A stretch of DNA of 47,657 bases from an uncultured Clostridium sp. (GCA_900542035.1 UQMJ01000021.1:1-47657); one strand, 5' to 3'. Shown: positions 34,636 through 43,322, counted from the first letter of the stretch. Notes: a model not told the origin generated them from the sequence alone. A program made the numbers and translations.

Positions 34636-35346
34636 TCATTTTTCAATCTTGTACCCTACTCCCCATACGGTTGTGATAATCTTGTTTTGTCTGGTGTCTT
34701 CCTTCATCTTTCCTCTCAGTCTCCGGATATGTACCATGACGGTATTGTTGGCTTCATACACCTTCTCATTCCATACCTTTTCGAAAATCTCGTCGGTACT
34801 GAATACATGGCCTGGATTCGATGCCAGCAGATATAAAATATCAAATTCAATGGGTGTCAGTTTAATCTCTTCTCCATATACCGAGACTTTGTGGTTATCC
34901 TTGTTAATTGTAAGCCCCCGTACTACAATCTCATTTTTTCCGGTCTTTTCTGCGTGAACTGCGCTGCTGGGATTTAACTGGGTATACCGTCTCAGCTGGG
35001 ACTTTACCCTGGCAGTCAGTTCCAATGGGTTAAACGGCTTGGTCACATAGTCGTCTGCACCGGTTCCCAGACCCAGAATCTTATCCAGATCCGTAGACTT
35101 GGCGCTGAGCATAATAATCGGAATATTGTTCGTTTCCCGAATCTTTTTGCACATCTCCAGACCATCCATGCCAGGCATCATAATGTCTAACAGCACCAGA
35201 TGGATCTCTTCCTGTTCCAGAATCTCCAGTCCCGTCATCGCATTGTTGGCCTTATATACTTTATACCCATCGCTTACCAGGTAAATCTCAATCAGATCCG
35301 CAATCTCTTTTTCATCATCTACAACCAGGATATTGGTATCCGCCAT
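34636..35346 (-). CDS. OmpR/PhoB-family response regulator (VanR-like)
   Basis: The 236-residue protein has a receiver domain with Asp10/Asp11, phospho-acceptor Asp54 (LLDIMMPGMDG), Ser81 and Lys103, and a C-terminal winged helix ending in the RRLRGKM and VWGVGYKIE motifs. AGGAGGAA precedes the ATG. It is the first gene of an operon with the kinase, the 835-residue protein and the ABC exporter. A direct repeat upstream of its promoter (35430-35445) fits autoregulation. Confidence 0.95.
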   Translation of the reverse strand: MADTNILVVDDEKEIADLIEIYLVSDGYKVYKANNAMTGLEILEQEEIHLVLLDIMMPGMDGLEMCKKIRETNNIPIIMLSAKSTDLDKILGLGTGADDYVTKPFNPLELTARVKSQLRRYTQLNPSSAVHAEKTGKNEIVVRGLTINKDNHKVSVYGEEIKLTPIEFDILYLLASNPGHVFSTDEIFEKVWNEKVYEANNTVMVHIRRLRGKMKEDTRQNKIITTVWGVGYKIEK

Positions 35347-35401
35347 TTGTCTTCCTCCTCATTCGTCGTGCCGGATAAAACCGGCAGGTATACTTATCTC
35401 T

Positions 35402-35445
35402 ATCTTACCATAAATACAACGACTTTGCTTTACATTTCTCTTACA
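35402..35445 (-). promoter_or_regulatory. Candidate autoregulated promoter of the TCS/ABC operon
   Basis: An extended -10 (TGG-TAAGAT, box 35402-35407) lacks a good -35. Just upstream, TGTAA occurs twice with an 11-base period (35441-35445 and 35430-35434), the spacing expected for tandem OmpR-type DNA sites overlapping the -35 region. A small hairpin (35369-35374 with 35381-35386) lies in the leader. Confidence 0.4.
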
Positions 35446-35481
35446 AAATATGCGGATTTTTCCAAAGAATGCGGACATATC

Positions 35482-35515
35482 AAAAAAGGACGGCAAACTT
35501 CTTAAAAAGTCTGCC
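35482..35515 (-). terminator. Terminator of clpB
   Basis: A 9-bp stem (35492-35500 with 35507-35515, one G-U) is followed on the minus strand by TTTTTT, 24 bases past the clpB stop. Confidence 0.8.
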
Positions 35516-35538
35516 ATCCCTCTGGATTTCATACCGGT

Positions 35539-38130
35539 TTACTCTGCATACGCAATTAACTTTTCTCCATCTTCTGACACATCAATAACAATGGTATTTC
35601 CGGCCCTCACTCCATCGCTTAAAATCAGTTTTGCCGCCAGGGTTTCCACGTGCTTCTGAAGATATCTCTTTAACGGACGGGCACCATAGACTGGATCGTA
35701 GCCCCTGTCGCTGACAAAGGTTTTTGCCTGACTGGTCAGTTCTACCTTTAGTTCCTTATCTGCCAGACGCTTATTGACGTCTGCAATCAGAAGGTCTACA
35801 ATACCGCTGATATTGTCTTTGGTAAGCGGCTTGAACAGAATGGTCTCATCCAGACGATTCAAAAATTCTGGTCTGAAATGGGCGCGCAGATCATTCATTA
35901 CCAGTTCTTCGGCTTCCGGACGGATGCTGCCGTCTTCTCCGATTCCTTCCAGCAGATACTGGGAACCGATGTTGGAAGTCATAATTAAAATGGTATTTTT
36001 AAAGTCCACGGTCTTTCCCATAGAATCGGTAATCCGCCCGTCGTCCAACACCTGCAAAAGCACGTTAAATACGTCCGGATGGGCTTTTTCTACTTCATCA
36101 AACAGCACAACGGAATACGGCTTTCTTCTGACTGCTTCTGTCAGCTGTCCGCCTTCCTCATATCCTACATATCCTGGAGGCGCTCCGATTAAACGGGCTA
36201 CCGAATGTTTCTCCATGTATTCGCTCATATCAATACGAACCATGTTGTTTTCATCGTCAAACAGGGCTTCTGCCAATGCCTTGGCAAGCTCGGTTTTACC
36301 TACGCCGGTAGGGCCTAAGAACAGGAAGGAACCAATGGGTTTGGTTGGATCCTTAATGCCTGCCTTGGAACGGATAATGGCTTCCGTTACCTTTTCCACG
36401 CCTTCTTCCTGTCCGATGACTCTCTTATGGAGAACCTCGTCTAAATGAAGGGTCTTGCTTCTCTCGCTTTCCGTCAGTTTGGCTACCGGAATACCGGTCC
36501 ATCTGGAAATAATTCTGGCGATTTCATCCTCAGAAACGCTTTCATGTACCAGACTTAAATCCTGATTACGGACTTTTTCTTCCTCTGCCTCCAGTTCTTT
36601 CTGAAGCTGAGGCAGCTTGCCATACTGCAGCTCTGCTGCTTTATTTAAATCATATTTCTGCTGCGCATCCTGGATCTGGCGGTTGACGGCTTCAATCTCT
36701 TCTCTTAAAGAGGAAAGACGATCCACGCTGGCTTTTTCGTTTTCCCACTGGGCTTTCTTAGCCGCAAATTCATCGTGAAGCTCTGCCAGTTCCTTCTGAA
36801 GGTCTGCCAGACGATCCTGGCTTAACCGATCGGTCTCTTTCTTTAAAGCTGCCTCTTCAATCTCCATCTGCATGGTCTTTCTGGACAGTTCATCCAGTTC
36901 TGCAGGCATGGAATCCATTTCTGTTTTAATCAGAGCGCAGGCCTCGTCTACCAGGTCAATGGCCTTATCTGGCAGGAACCGGTCGCTGATATAACGATTG
37001 GAAAGAACAGCCGCGGAAACCAGGGCAGAGTCATTAATCTTAACCCCATGGAACACTTCGTAACGTTCTTTTAGTCCTCTCAGAATGGAAATCGTATCCT
37101 CCACTGTCGGTTCGTCTACTGTAACCGGCTGGAACCGGCGCTCCAGGGCTGCATCTTTTTCAATATATTTGCGGTACTCGTCTAAGGTCGTCGCGCCGAT
37201 ACAGTGAAGCTCGCCTCTTGCTAACATTGGCTTTAACATATTGCCGGCATCCATGGAGCCTTCTGTCTTTCCGGCGCCTACAATGGTATGCAGCTCGTCG
37301 ATAAACAGAATAATCTGGCCTTCGCTCTTTTTTACTTCTTCCAGAACTGCCTTTAACCGCTCTTCAAACTCGCCTCGGTATTTAGCTCCTGCCACCAGCG
37401 CGCCCATATCCAGAGCAAACAGCTTCTTATTTTTCAGACCTTCCGGCACATCGCCTCTGACAATCCGCTGGGCAAGTCCTTCTACAACCGCTGTCTTACC
37501 AACGCCTGGTTCACCGATTAAAACCGGATTGTTTTTGGTTTTTCTGGACAGAATCCGGACTACATTACGAATCTCGCTGTCTCGGCCAATCACAGGATCC
37601 AACTTCTGCTCTCTCGCCCGCTCTACCAGATCGTAGCCGTACTTGCTTAGCGTGTCATAGGTTGCCTCCGGATTGTCGCTGACTACCCGCTGGTTTCCCC
37701 TGACCGTGGAAAGGGCCTGGAGAAACCGCTCTCTGGTTATATTGTAAAGCCGGAATAATTCTTTCATGGCATGATCCGGCTGGTTCATCATTGCCATAAA
37801 TAGATGTTCTACGGACACATACTCGTCGCCCATCGCTTTTGCTTCGTCCTCTGCATGAATCAGGACTTTATTCAAATCATTGCTGACATACAGCTGGCCG
37901 CCTCCGCTGACTTTCGGAAGCTTTTCCACTGCTTTTCTCGCTTCGTCCCGAATCAGTTCCGGCTGAATCTCCATCTTTGTCATCAGCTTTAAAATCAGAC
38001 TGTCTTCCAGTTCCAGCAGGCTTGCAAGCAGGTGTTCCTGCTCAATCTGCTGATTGCCATACTCATAAGCCAGTTTCTCACATCCCTGAACTGCCGCCAG
38101 GGATTTCTGGGTAAATTTATTGATATTCAT
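35539..38130 (-). CDS. clpB: ATP-dependent disaggregase ClpB
   Basis: ClpB hexamers work with DnaK to pull polypeptides from aggregates. The 863-residue protein has the N-domain, two AAA+ modules with Walker A GEPGVGKT and GPTGVGKT, the long coiled-coil middle domain (about 400-525) that marks ClpB from ClpA/ClpC, and the C-terminal GARPLKRYLQ. AAAGGAGG precedes the ATG. Its promoter sits inside a CIRCE operator, so repression by HrcA is expected, with induction by heat or protein stress. Confidence 0.97.
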   Translation of the reverse strand: MNINKFTQKSLAAVQGCEKLAYEYGNQQIEQEHLLASLLELEDSLILKLMTKMEIQPELIRDEARKAVEKLPKVSGGGQLYVSNDLNKVLIHAEDEAKAMGDEYVSVEHLFMAMMNQPDHAMKELFRLYNITRERFLQALSTVRGNQRVVSDNPEATYDTLSKYGYDLVERAREQKLDPVIGRDSEIRNVVRILSRKTKNNPVLIGEPGVGKTAVVEGLAQRIVRGDVPEGLKNKKLFALDMGALVAGAKYRGEFEERLKAVLEEVKKSEGQIILFIDELHTIVGAGKTEGSMDAGNMLKPMLARGELHCIGATTLDEYRKYIEKDAALERRFQPVTVDEPTVEDTISILRGLKERYEVFHGVKINDSALVSAAVLSNRYISDRFLPDKAIDLVDEACALIKTEMDSMPAELDELSRKTMQMEIEEAALKKETDRLSQDRLADLQKELAELHDEFAAKKAQWENEKASVDRLSSLREEIEAVNRQIQDAQQKYDLNKAAELQYGKLPQLQKELEAEEEKVRNQDLSLVHESVSEDEIARIISRWTGIPVAKLTESERSKTLHLDEVLHKRVIGQEEGVEKVTEAIIRSKAGIKDPTKPIGSFLFLGPTGVGKTELAKALAEALFDDENNMVRIDMSEYMEKHSVARLIGAPPGYVGYEEGGQLTEAVRRKPYSVVLFDEVEKAHPDVFNVLLQVLDDGRITDSMGKTVDFKNTILIMTSNIGSQYLLEGIGEDGSIRPEAEELVMNDLRAHFRPEFLNRLDETILFKPLTKDNISGIVDLLIADVNKRLADKELKVELTSQAKTFVSDRGYDPVYGARPLKRYLQKHVETLAAKLILSDGVRAGNTIVIDVSEDGEKLIAYAE

Positions 38131-38181
38131 ACTGCTCCTCCTTTCGGAACATGAAATCAGTGTCTTTTTTGTTCTATGCGT

Positions 38182-38210
38182 AATATAACACTTATTGTTA
38201 GCACTGTCAA
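38182..38210 (-). promoter_or_regulatory. Promoter of clpB
   Basis: The minus strand reads TTGACA (38205-38210), 17 bases, TATATT (38182-38187). The -35 box lies inside the CIRCE operator. Confidence 0.8.
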
Positions 38211-38224
38211 GTAGTGAGTGCTAA
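38198..38224. promoter_or_regulatory. CIRCE operator (HrcA site) at clpB
   Basis: The plus strand reads TTAGCACTG, 9 bases, GAGTGCTAA. The CIRCE consensus is TTAGCACTC-N9-GAGTGCTAA, so 17 of 18 bases match. It covers the clpB -35 box, which would block polymerase when HrcA is bound. Confidence 0.95.
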
Positions 38225-38232
38225 TTTTTTAT

Positions 38233-38264
38233 AAAAAAAGAATGACGCCAGACTATGACGTCAT
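38233..38264 (-). terminator. Terminator of the XRE/MATE operon
   Basis: A 6-bp stem (38242-38247 with 38259-38264, ATGACG/CGTCAT) with an 11-base loop is followed on the minus strand by CTTTTTTT. Its 5' arm overlaps the stop codon of the regulator gene. Confidence 0.7.
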
Positions 38265-38785
38265 CTTTTTTTCCTGAACACCTTCCACAGGCTCGCAATA
38301 AAAATCACACCGCCTATGCAAATAACTGCAGCCGGAACTTTTCTTGATATTTTGGCTGCCAGAAAGATAGAGGTTGGGCCGTCTGCGCCGCCGATAACAG
38401 AAATTACGGGAGACCGGAGATAATATATCCCCGCAAGGATCAGTATTGCCCCAATTACTGCAAAAATTATTCCCGTAATCATTCTTCTTCTGGTAATCTG
38501 CACCTGATACTTTGCAATATCAAAGGTTGTATTCACAAGTTCGCTGACCTGTTCCGGCTTCACAAAAGCCTCCTCCTGCCGCTTACACTGAATGAGTTCG
38601 GCAACCGTAACGTCCAGTGCATCGGCCAAAGCTTCCAGATTGGTAATATCCGGTATGCCCACTCCCCGCTCCCACTTGCTGATAGCCTTATCCGTCACGT
38701 GGATTTTATCTGCAAGCTGTTTCTGGGTCATATTTTTTTCTTTTCTCAGCATTACCAAAAAGGAACCTAGCTGTTTTGCATCCAA
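38261..38785 (-). CDS. Membrane-anchored XRE-family regulator
   Basis: The 174-residue protein has an N-terminal HTH_3 domain (8-62, MTQKQLADKIHVTDKAISKWERGVGIPD), a linker and two membrane helices (about 103-122 and 150-170) ending in RKKR. Between the helices lies GGADGPTSIFLAAK (132-145), a motif I associate with the beta subunits of sodium-pumping decarboxylases; its presence in a regulator is odd. The start is a TTG at 38785, chosen because AAGGAGGT lies 7 bases upstream and the HTH begins directly after. It is last in the operon with MATE exporter, histidine phosphatase and GNAT, and may sense a membrane signal. Confidence 0.75.
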   Translation of the reverse strand: MDAKQLGSFLVMLRKEKNMTQKQLADKIHVTDKAISKWERGVGIPDITNLEALADALDVTVAELIQCKRQEEAFVKPEQVSELVNTTFDIAKYQVQITRRRMITGIIFAVIGAILILAGIYYLRSPVISVIGGADGPTSIFLAAKISRKVPAAVICIGGVIFIASLWKVFRKKR

Positions 38786-38833
38786 TTTCAGCACCTCCTT
38801 CTGCCTTTGATTATAGCAGAAGCAATACATTTA

Positions 38834-39346
38834 TCAATCAACGAATCGTTTACATCCTAGTTTTTCAAACCCGATTCTGGCGCTTCCATCTGCCACATGG
38901 ATAATTCCTCGTCTGCTGAATCCATGCTTTTCAATGAGGTAGCACATAATTTTGTTGTCCTTATGAGTGTCAATCCTCAGATGCTGAATCCTCTGTTCAC
39001 AGAATCTGATTGCCGCTTCAAATACGCCCCTGGCCGTACCATTGCCTGCTATGCGGTGTATGGTTCCGTATTCGCTTTCTGACATCCACTGGCCATCTTC
39101 TATTTCTGCATAAGTTGGATCTGGCCCTATAATCAGGGCAAATACGCCGCAAATTCCTTTGCCGGTTTCTACCACGTAAAGTTGTCTGTTTTCTATGTCC
39201 TTTTTAATCTGACTTTCCAGCGGAAATTTCTTTCCCCACTGGGCAGGATTGCCCATCTCAGCCATAAATTTTCTGGCATACTGGTAAATCAAATTTATTT
39301 CCGGCAGATCTTTCCAATCTGCTGTCCGGATGGATAACTCGCCCAT
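38834..39346 (-). CDS. GNAT-family N-acetyltransferase
   Basis: The 170-residue protein has the GNAT layout: SIRTADWKDLPEINLIYQYAR at the start, a central beta-strand with LYVVETGKGICGVFALI, the acetyl-CoA region GNGTARGVFEAAIRFCEQ and a final LRIDTHKDNKIMCYLIEKHGFSRRGII. The substrate is unknown. A GGGAGAG ribosome site precedes the ATG. It lies between the histidine phosphatase (29 bases) and the XRE regulator (48 bases), in a MATE-led operon. Confidence 0.85.
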   Translation of the reverse strand: MGELSIRTADWKDLPEINLIYQYARKFMAEMGNPAQWGKKFPLESQIKKDIENRQLYVVETGKGICGVFALIIGPDPTYAEIEDGQWMSESEYGTIHRIAGNGTARGVFEAAIRFCEQRIQHLRIDTHKDNKIMCYLIEKHGFSRRGIIHVADGSARIGFEKLGCKRFVD

Positions 39347-39375
39347 AAATTTCTCTCCCTATTTCCTCTGACTTT

Positions 39376-39945
39376 CTATTTTTGCCTTACCACTTCTTTC
39401 AAAGAAAAAATTCCCTGTTCGTATTCATAGATAAAAATCGTACAGTTGCCAAATCCCTTATTTAATTCCTCTGTCGGGTTCTGGATTCCTCTTAAAAAAT
39501 TAAAACAGGCCGCTCCATGGGATACTGCCAGTACACTTTCGTGGTCTTCCTTTTCCATAATGTCGTGTAAAACAGTCAGCATCCGATCCCTGACCGCATC
39601 TGAAGAGTCTCCGCCAAACTGCTGGTAATAGGTAATGCTTTTTTCCGGATCTTTGCAGCTAAGTCTTTCGCTCTCTCCCTCCAGCTGTCCGTAAAACATT
39701 TCCTTTAACCCTTTTAAGCGGGTATAAGGCATATCTGTTATCAACTCCAATGTATCCGAACATCGCTCGCTGGTTGAGCAGTAGGCGTGATCAAATGTAA
39801 TTCCATGCGTACGGAAATATTCCCCTGCGGCTTTTGCCTGGCGTTTTCCCAGCTCTGTCAGCGGAGAATCGCACCAGCCCTGAATCCTGTGCTGCTCATT
39901 AAACATGGTTTGTCCATGCCGCATTAAATACAATCTCTTTATCAT
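39376..39945 (-). CDS. Histidine phosphatase family protein
   Basis: The 189-residue protein has the LMRHGQTMFN motif with catalytic His10, the acid/base region KGLKEMFYGQLEGES and the second histidine in VSHGAACF. It belongs to the phosphoglycerate-mutase-like branch, but at this size it is more likely a broad phosphatase than a glycolytic mutase. The ATG begins directly after the MATE stop codon (TAAATG), so translation is coupled. Confidence 0.88.
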   Translation of the reverse strand: MIKRLYLMRHGQTMFNEQHRIQGWCDSPLTELGKRQAKAAGEYFRTHGITFDHAYCSTSERCSDTLELITDMPYTRLKGLKEMFYGQLEGESERLSCKDPEKSITYYQQFGGDSSDAVRDRMLTVLHDIMEKEDHESVLAVSHGAACFNFLRGIQNPTEELNKGFGNCTIFIYEYEQGIFSLKEVVRQK

Positions 39946-41271
39946 TTATTCCAGACTCCTTATCTTTCTTTTCCCAAAGCTGGCATAACGGAAGCCAAAC
40001 AAAAGCGCACGGAATCCCCAATCCACAAACATTCCGTACCATACTCCCATAATTCCCAGATTCATGGCTTTTACAAACCAGTATGCCAGTCCTACGCGGA
40101 AGATCCACATAGAAGCTACTGACACCAGCATGGTATATTTTGCGTCCATACTGGCCCGCAGGGCATTGGGAAGAGCAAAGGCCAATGGCCAGATAATCAT
40201 AGCGCAGGCATGGGCCGTCATCATTTTCCTCGCCTCTTCTGCGGCTAATGGAGACAGATGATACATACTAATAATCTGATGATCGCCTAAAACCATAATG
40301 GTACAGATGACAAGCAGACAAATGTAGTTGATTTTAATCAGGAGCTTCGTATACCCTTTTGCCTGTTCCGTCTCTCCGGCCCCTACACACTGGCCCACAA
40401 TGGTAATCATTCCCAGTCCAATCGCCGTTCCTGGAAGATACTGCAGCGTTACTACGTTAGAAGCTACTGCATAGCTGGCCAGAGCCGTCGTTCCCAAAGA
40501 AGAAACCAGACTTTGCAGCGTCAGCTTTCCTACCTGAAAAATGCTGTTTTCCAGACCATTTGGAATTCCTACTGACAGAATGTTTCCAATCATACGGCGG
40601 TTTGGCCGTAAATCCCGAAACGACTGAAGGTGGATTGAATTCTCCGGCTTGCGGATCAGCGCTAACATAATCGCTGCTGCTACTATACGGGAAACCAATG
40701 TAGGATATGCCACGCCTTCTACTCCCATATGAAGGACAAAAATACAAAGTGCATTTCCAACTACATTTATTAGGTTCATAATAATGGAAACCTTCATGGA
40801 AATCTTTGAATTGCCCATGGAGCGATATAAGGCTGCGCAGGAATTATACAACGCTAAAAACGGATAGGATGCTGCAGTAATTGCAAAATATACTGCCGCA
40901 TTTTCCATCACGTCCTCTTCCACTTTACCAAATACCATTCCTAACAGATGCCGGTTGGTAATCAGCGCAAACGCCATCAGTCCTACCGACGCTATCGTAG
41001 TGACAGAAATCAGCTGGGCAGCCGCCCTACAAGCCTTGTCCATATCTTTTCTGCCTACAAACTGTGCAGACACAACCGCTCCGCCTGTCGCCAGAGCCGC
41101 CAGCATCTGGATAATCAGCATATTAATCGAATCTACCAGGGAAACTCCGGAAACTGCTGCTTCTCCAACTGCCGCTACCATGACTACGTCTACCATTCCT
41201 ACCAGCACAGCCAGTATTTGCTCCACAATCAGGGGCGCCAGCAGTCTGACCAAATCTTTCTTTGTAAACAT
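39946..41271 (-). CDS. MATE-family multidrug/cation exporter
   Basis: The 441-residue protein has twelve predicted helices and the two-fold repeated MATE arrangement, beginning FTKKDLVRLLAPLIVEQILAVLVGMVDVVMVA. Conserved PxxxQ-like LAPLIVEQ and the GMVDVVMVAAVGEAAVSG segment are typical of NorM/DinF-type exporters. Substrate is unknown. It is first in a four-gene operon. Two GGAGTA sequences 13 bases apart (41282-41304) precede the ATG, the nearer one about 10 bases away. Confidence 0.92.
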   Translation of the reverse strand: MFTKKDLVRLLAPLIVEQILAVLVGMVDVVMVAAVGEAAVSGVSLVDSINMLIIQMLAALATGGAVVSAQFVGRKDMDKACRAAAQLISVTTIASVGLMAFALITNRHLLGMVFGKVEEDVMENAAVYFAITAASYPFLALYNSCAALYRSMGNSKISMKVSIIMNLINVVGNALCIFVLHMGVEGVAYPTLVSRIVAAAIMLALIRKPENSIHLQSFRDLRPNRRMIGNILSVGIPNGLENSIFQVGKLTLQSLVSSLGTTALASYAVASNVVTLQYLPGTAIGLGMITIVGQCVGAGETEQAKGYTKLLIKINYICLLVICTIMVLGDHQIISMYHLSPLAAEEARKMMTAHACAMIIWPLAFALPNALRASMDAKYTMLVSVASMWIFRVGLAYWFVKAMNLGIMGVWYGMFVDWGFRALLFGFRYASFGKRKIRSLE

Positions 41272-41388
41272 TGCTTTTCTATACTCCTATCCTGTACTCC
41301 TATCGTATTTTCTCTTTATACCAGTTTTTACCTGCCAGCCGCATGGGTAAAACTGCCGTCAACAGTTTTTCTGGATGCCTGGCATCAG

Positions 41389-41428
41389 AAAATGAGGCCG
41401 CGCGGAACTTCTCCGCGGCAGCCTCATT
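41389..41428 (-). terminator. Terminator of the lipoprotein gene
   Basis: A GC-rich hairpin with outer arms 41391-41397 and 41422-41428 (AATGAGG/CCTCATT) and a partly paired GCGGA/TCCGC interior is followed on the minus strand by TTTTC, 26 bases past the lipoprotein stop. Confidence 0.75.
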
Positions 41429-41453
41429 GCGCTTATCTGATCTTGATATGAAT

Positions 41454-42299
41454 TTATTCCATTCCAACTGCTTTGATCTGATGTCCGCCTAAGCTTCCCT
41501 CGTAAATAATAGTAACTTCATCTCCTTCGCTGGTCATGGAGAAATCTGCTCCTGCTTCTACGAAATTAAAAATATTGCCGTCCGGCGTCTCCAGATCCAA
41601 AGTCCCTTCTCCAAGAGAAATTGCCACACCAGTCAGAGTATTCAGCTTTGCCTCATCGCTGTCATACATATCGGCAGTTACTACTTTTACTGCCAGACCA
41701 GGATACTCTTCATCGCCTACATCACCTAAATAAGTAAGCTGAATCTCGTCTCCTACTACGATTCCCTTGGTTCCGGTAACCATCTGGGCAATCTCTGTAG
41801 AAAATGTATAAGACTGATCATCTGTGCTGTCCTTTACCGTAATCGTGTTGTCTCCCATGTTTTCTACTACGCCGGTAATCACAGCATCGCCTTCATAGTC
41901 TTCTTCAGCAGCAGAATAATTCACATCAACTTCAATTGCTTCCTGCTTCTCAGCCGCTTCGTCTACATAGAAATGAACGGAAACCTCATCTCCTTCTCCC
42001 AGTGGGAAGTCACTATTTACAGCTGCATTGGAAATATCAAAAGATACCTCTTCTTCCTCGACAGACTTCATTGTCAGTGTCTTATCATCTACGGAAGTAA
42101 CGGTTCCGTCCAGATAATCTTCCTCTTTCTCTGCCTCTGTTGTCGTTTCTTCTGCTGTGGTTTCAGCCGCTTTTGTAGTTGCCGCTTCTGTAGTTGTCTC
42201 TGTTGCAGCAGTCTCCTTCTCTCCGGAAGAACACCCAGTTGCGCCCATTGCCATTGCAAGAACCATTGCCATTGCTAATACATATTTTCTTTTCTTCAT
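41454..42299 (-). CDS. Lipoprotein with repeated beta modules
   Basis: The 281-residue precursor starts MKKRKYVLAMAMVLAMAMGATGC, with Cys23 in a lipobox-like ATGC, and then a Thr/Glu/Ala-rich linker of about 40 residues. Three related modules follow (GTVTSVDDKTLTMKS, GVVENMGDNTITVKD, GVAISLGEGTLDLET), each a short beta-barrel-like unit resembling DUF5666 repeats. No catalytic residues are visible, and the function is unknown. GAGGAGAAA precedes the ATG. The upstream purine phosphorylase gene ends 151 bases away, with an inverted repeat (42364-42378) in the gap. Confidence 0.72.
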   Translation of the reverse strand: MKKRKYVLAMAMVLAMAMGATGCSSGEKETAATETTTEAATTKAAETTAEETTTEAEKEEDYLDGTVTSVDDKTLTMKSVEEEEVSFDISNAAVNSDFPLGEGDEVSVHFYVDEAAEKQEAIEVDVNYSAAEEDYEGDAVITGVVENMGDNTITVKDSTDDQSYTFSTEIAQMVTGTKGIVVGDEIQLTYLGDVGDEEYPGLAVKVVTADMYDSDEAKLNTLTGVAISLGEGTLDLETPDGNIFNFVEAGADFSMTSEGDEVTIIYEGSLGGHQIKAVGME

Positions 42300-42450
42300 A
42301 TCATTTTCTCCTCATCTATTTATTCATTTGATTGCTCTTTTGTGGATATGGCTTATTGTACTACATTCCCTTCTGGAATACCATATCTATTTCATTAATA
42401 AATACGAGGGGAAATCTTAATTTTTTTATAACACTTCCAGGTTTCCCTGT

Positions 42451-43284
42451 TTATAACTTTCCAAACTCGGTAATCGAGTCTGTAACCAGCTGCTTAAACA
42501 GCGGCGCCACTCTGTCTGCTACCTCCTGAACCTCCTTGTGGCTGAGAGGCTGATCGCTCATGCCGCAGGCCAGGTTTGAAATGCAGGAAATTCCGCAGAT
42601 CTTCATTCCCATATGGTTTGCCGCTACTGCCTCGCAGGCGGTACTCATTCCCACTGCGTCTCCGCCTAAAATCCGGCTCATCTTTACTTCCTGGGGAGAT
42701 TCGTAGGCAGGTCCGGTAAACTGTACATAAACGCCTTCCTGCACCTTGATGCCCCGCTTTGCTGCACACTCCTTAATAATATCCCGTAAGTCGCTGTCAT
42801 AAATCTGGCTCATATCTGGGAATTTCGGACCCAGTTCGTCTAAATTCGCTCCAATTAAAGGCGACGGAACAAAGGATGCAATCTGGTCTCTGATAATCAT
42901 AAAATCACCGGCAGAAAAATCGTAATTGACTCCGCCTGCCGCATTGGTCAGAAACAAAATCTCTGCTCCCATCATGTGCATCAGCCGCACCGGAAGTACA
43001 ACATCTGACATTGGATACCCTTCATAATAGTGGACACGCCCCTGCATAATAACAGCAGCAACTCCATTAACATGGCCAAAAATGAAGCGTCCCTTATGGC
43101 CAGGTACTGTCGATACCGGAAATCCGTCAATGGAACTGTATTCGATTACCCCTTCCGTCTCAATTCCATCTGCATAATCTCCCAGTCCGGAGCCTAAAAT
43201 CAGGGCTACCTTTGGAGTAAATGGGATCTGATCTTTGATGCTTTCATAGCAGCGTACTAATTTATCGTATACCGGATTACTCAT
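42451..43284 (-). CDS. Purine-nucleoside phosphorylase (trimeric PunA type)
   Basis: PNP cleaves inosine and guanosine with phosphate to free base and ribose-1-phosphate. The 277-residue length, phosphate-binding GSGLGDY (31-37), VPGHKGRFIFGH, QGRVHYYEGY, TNAAGGVNYDF, FTGPAYESPQE and ISCISNLACGM segments identify the low-molecular-mass trimeric class. AAGGAGG precedes the ATG. It has its own promoter immediately upstream. Confidence 0.93.
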   Translation of the reverse strand: MSNPVYDKLVRCYESIKDQIPFTPKVALILGSGLGDYADGIETEGVIEYSSIDGFPVSTVPGHKGRFIFGHVNGVAAVIMQGRVHYYEGYPMSDVVLPVRLMHMMGAEILFLTNAAGGVNYDFSAGDFMIIRDQIASFVPSPLIGANLDELGPKFPDMSQIYDSDLRDIIKECAAKRGIKVQEGVYVQFTGPAYESPQEVKMSRILGGDAVGMSTACEAVAANHMGMKICGISCISNLACGMSDQPLSHKEVQEVADRVAPLFKQLVTDSITEFGKL

Positions 43285-43322
43285 AGAAACTTCCTCCTTT
43301 AATATATTATGGTGTATCTGTT

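Noticed and set aside
33513..35346. Vancomycin-resistance vanRS operon
   Set aside because: The kinase and regulator resemble VanS/VanR, but no vanH, vanA-type ligase, vanX or vanY follows; the partner genes are an ABC exporter.
35774..36448. Plus-strand reading frame of 224 codons opposite clpB
   Set aside because: It lies antisense to conserved ClpB sequence, is Ser/Pro-rich without domains, and has no promoter or ribosome site.
41282..41304. Tandem TACTCCTATC repeat before the MATE gene as a regulatory site
   Set aside because: Read on the coding strand both copies are GGAG-containing ribosome-site-like sequences; a simple local duplication explains them.
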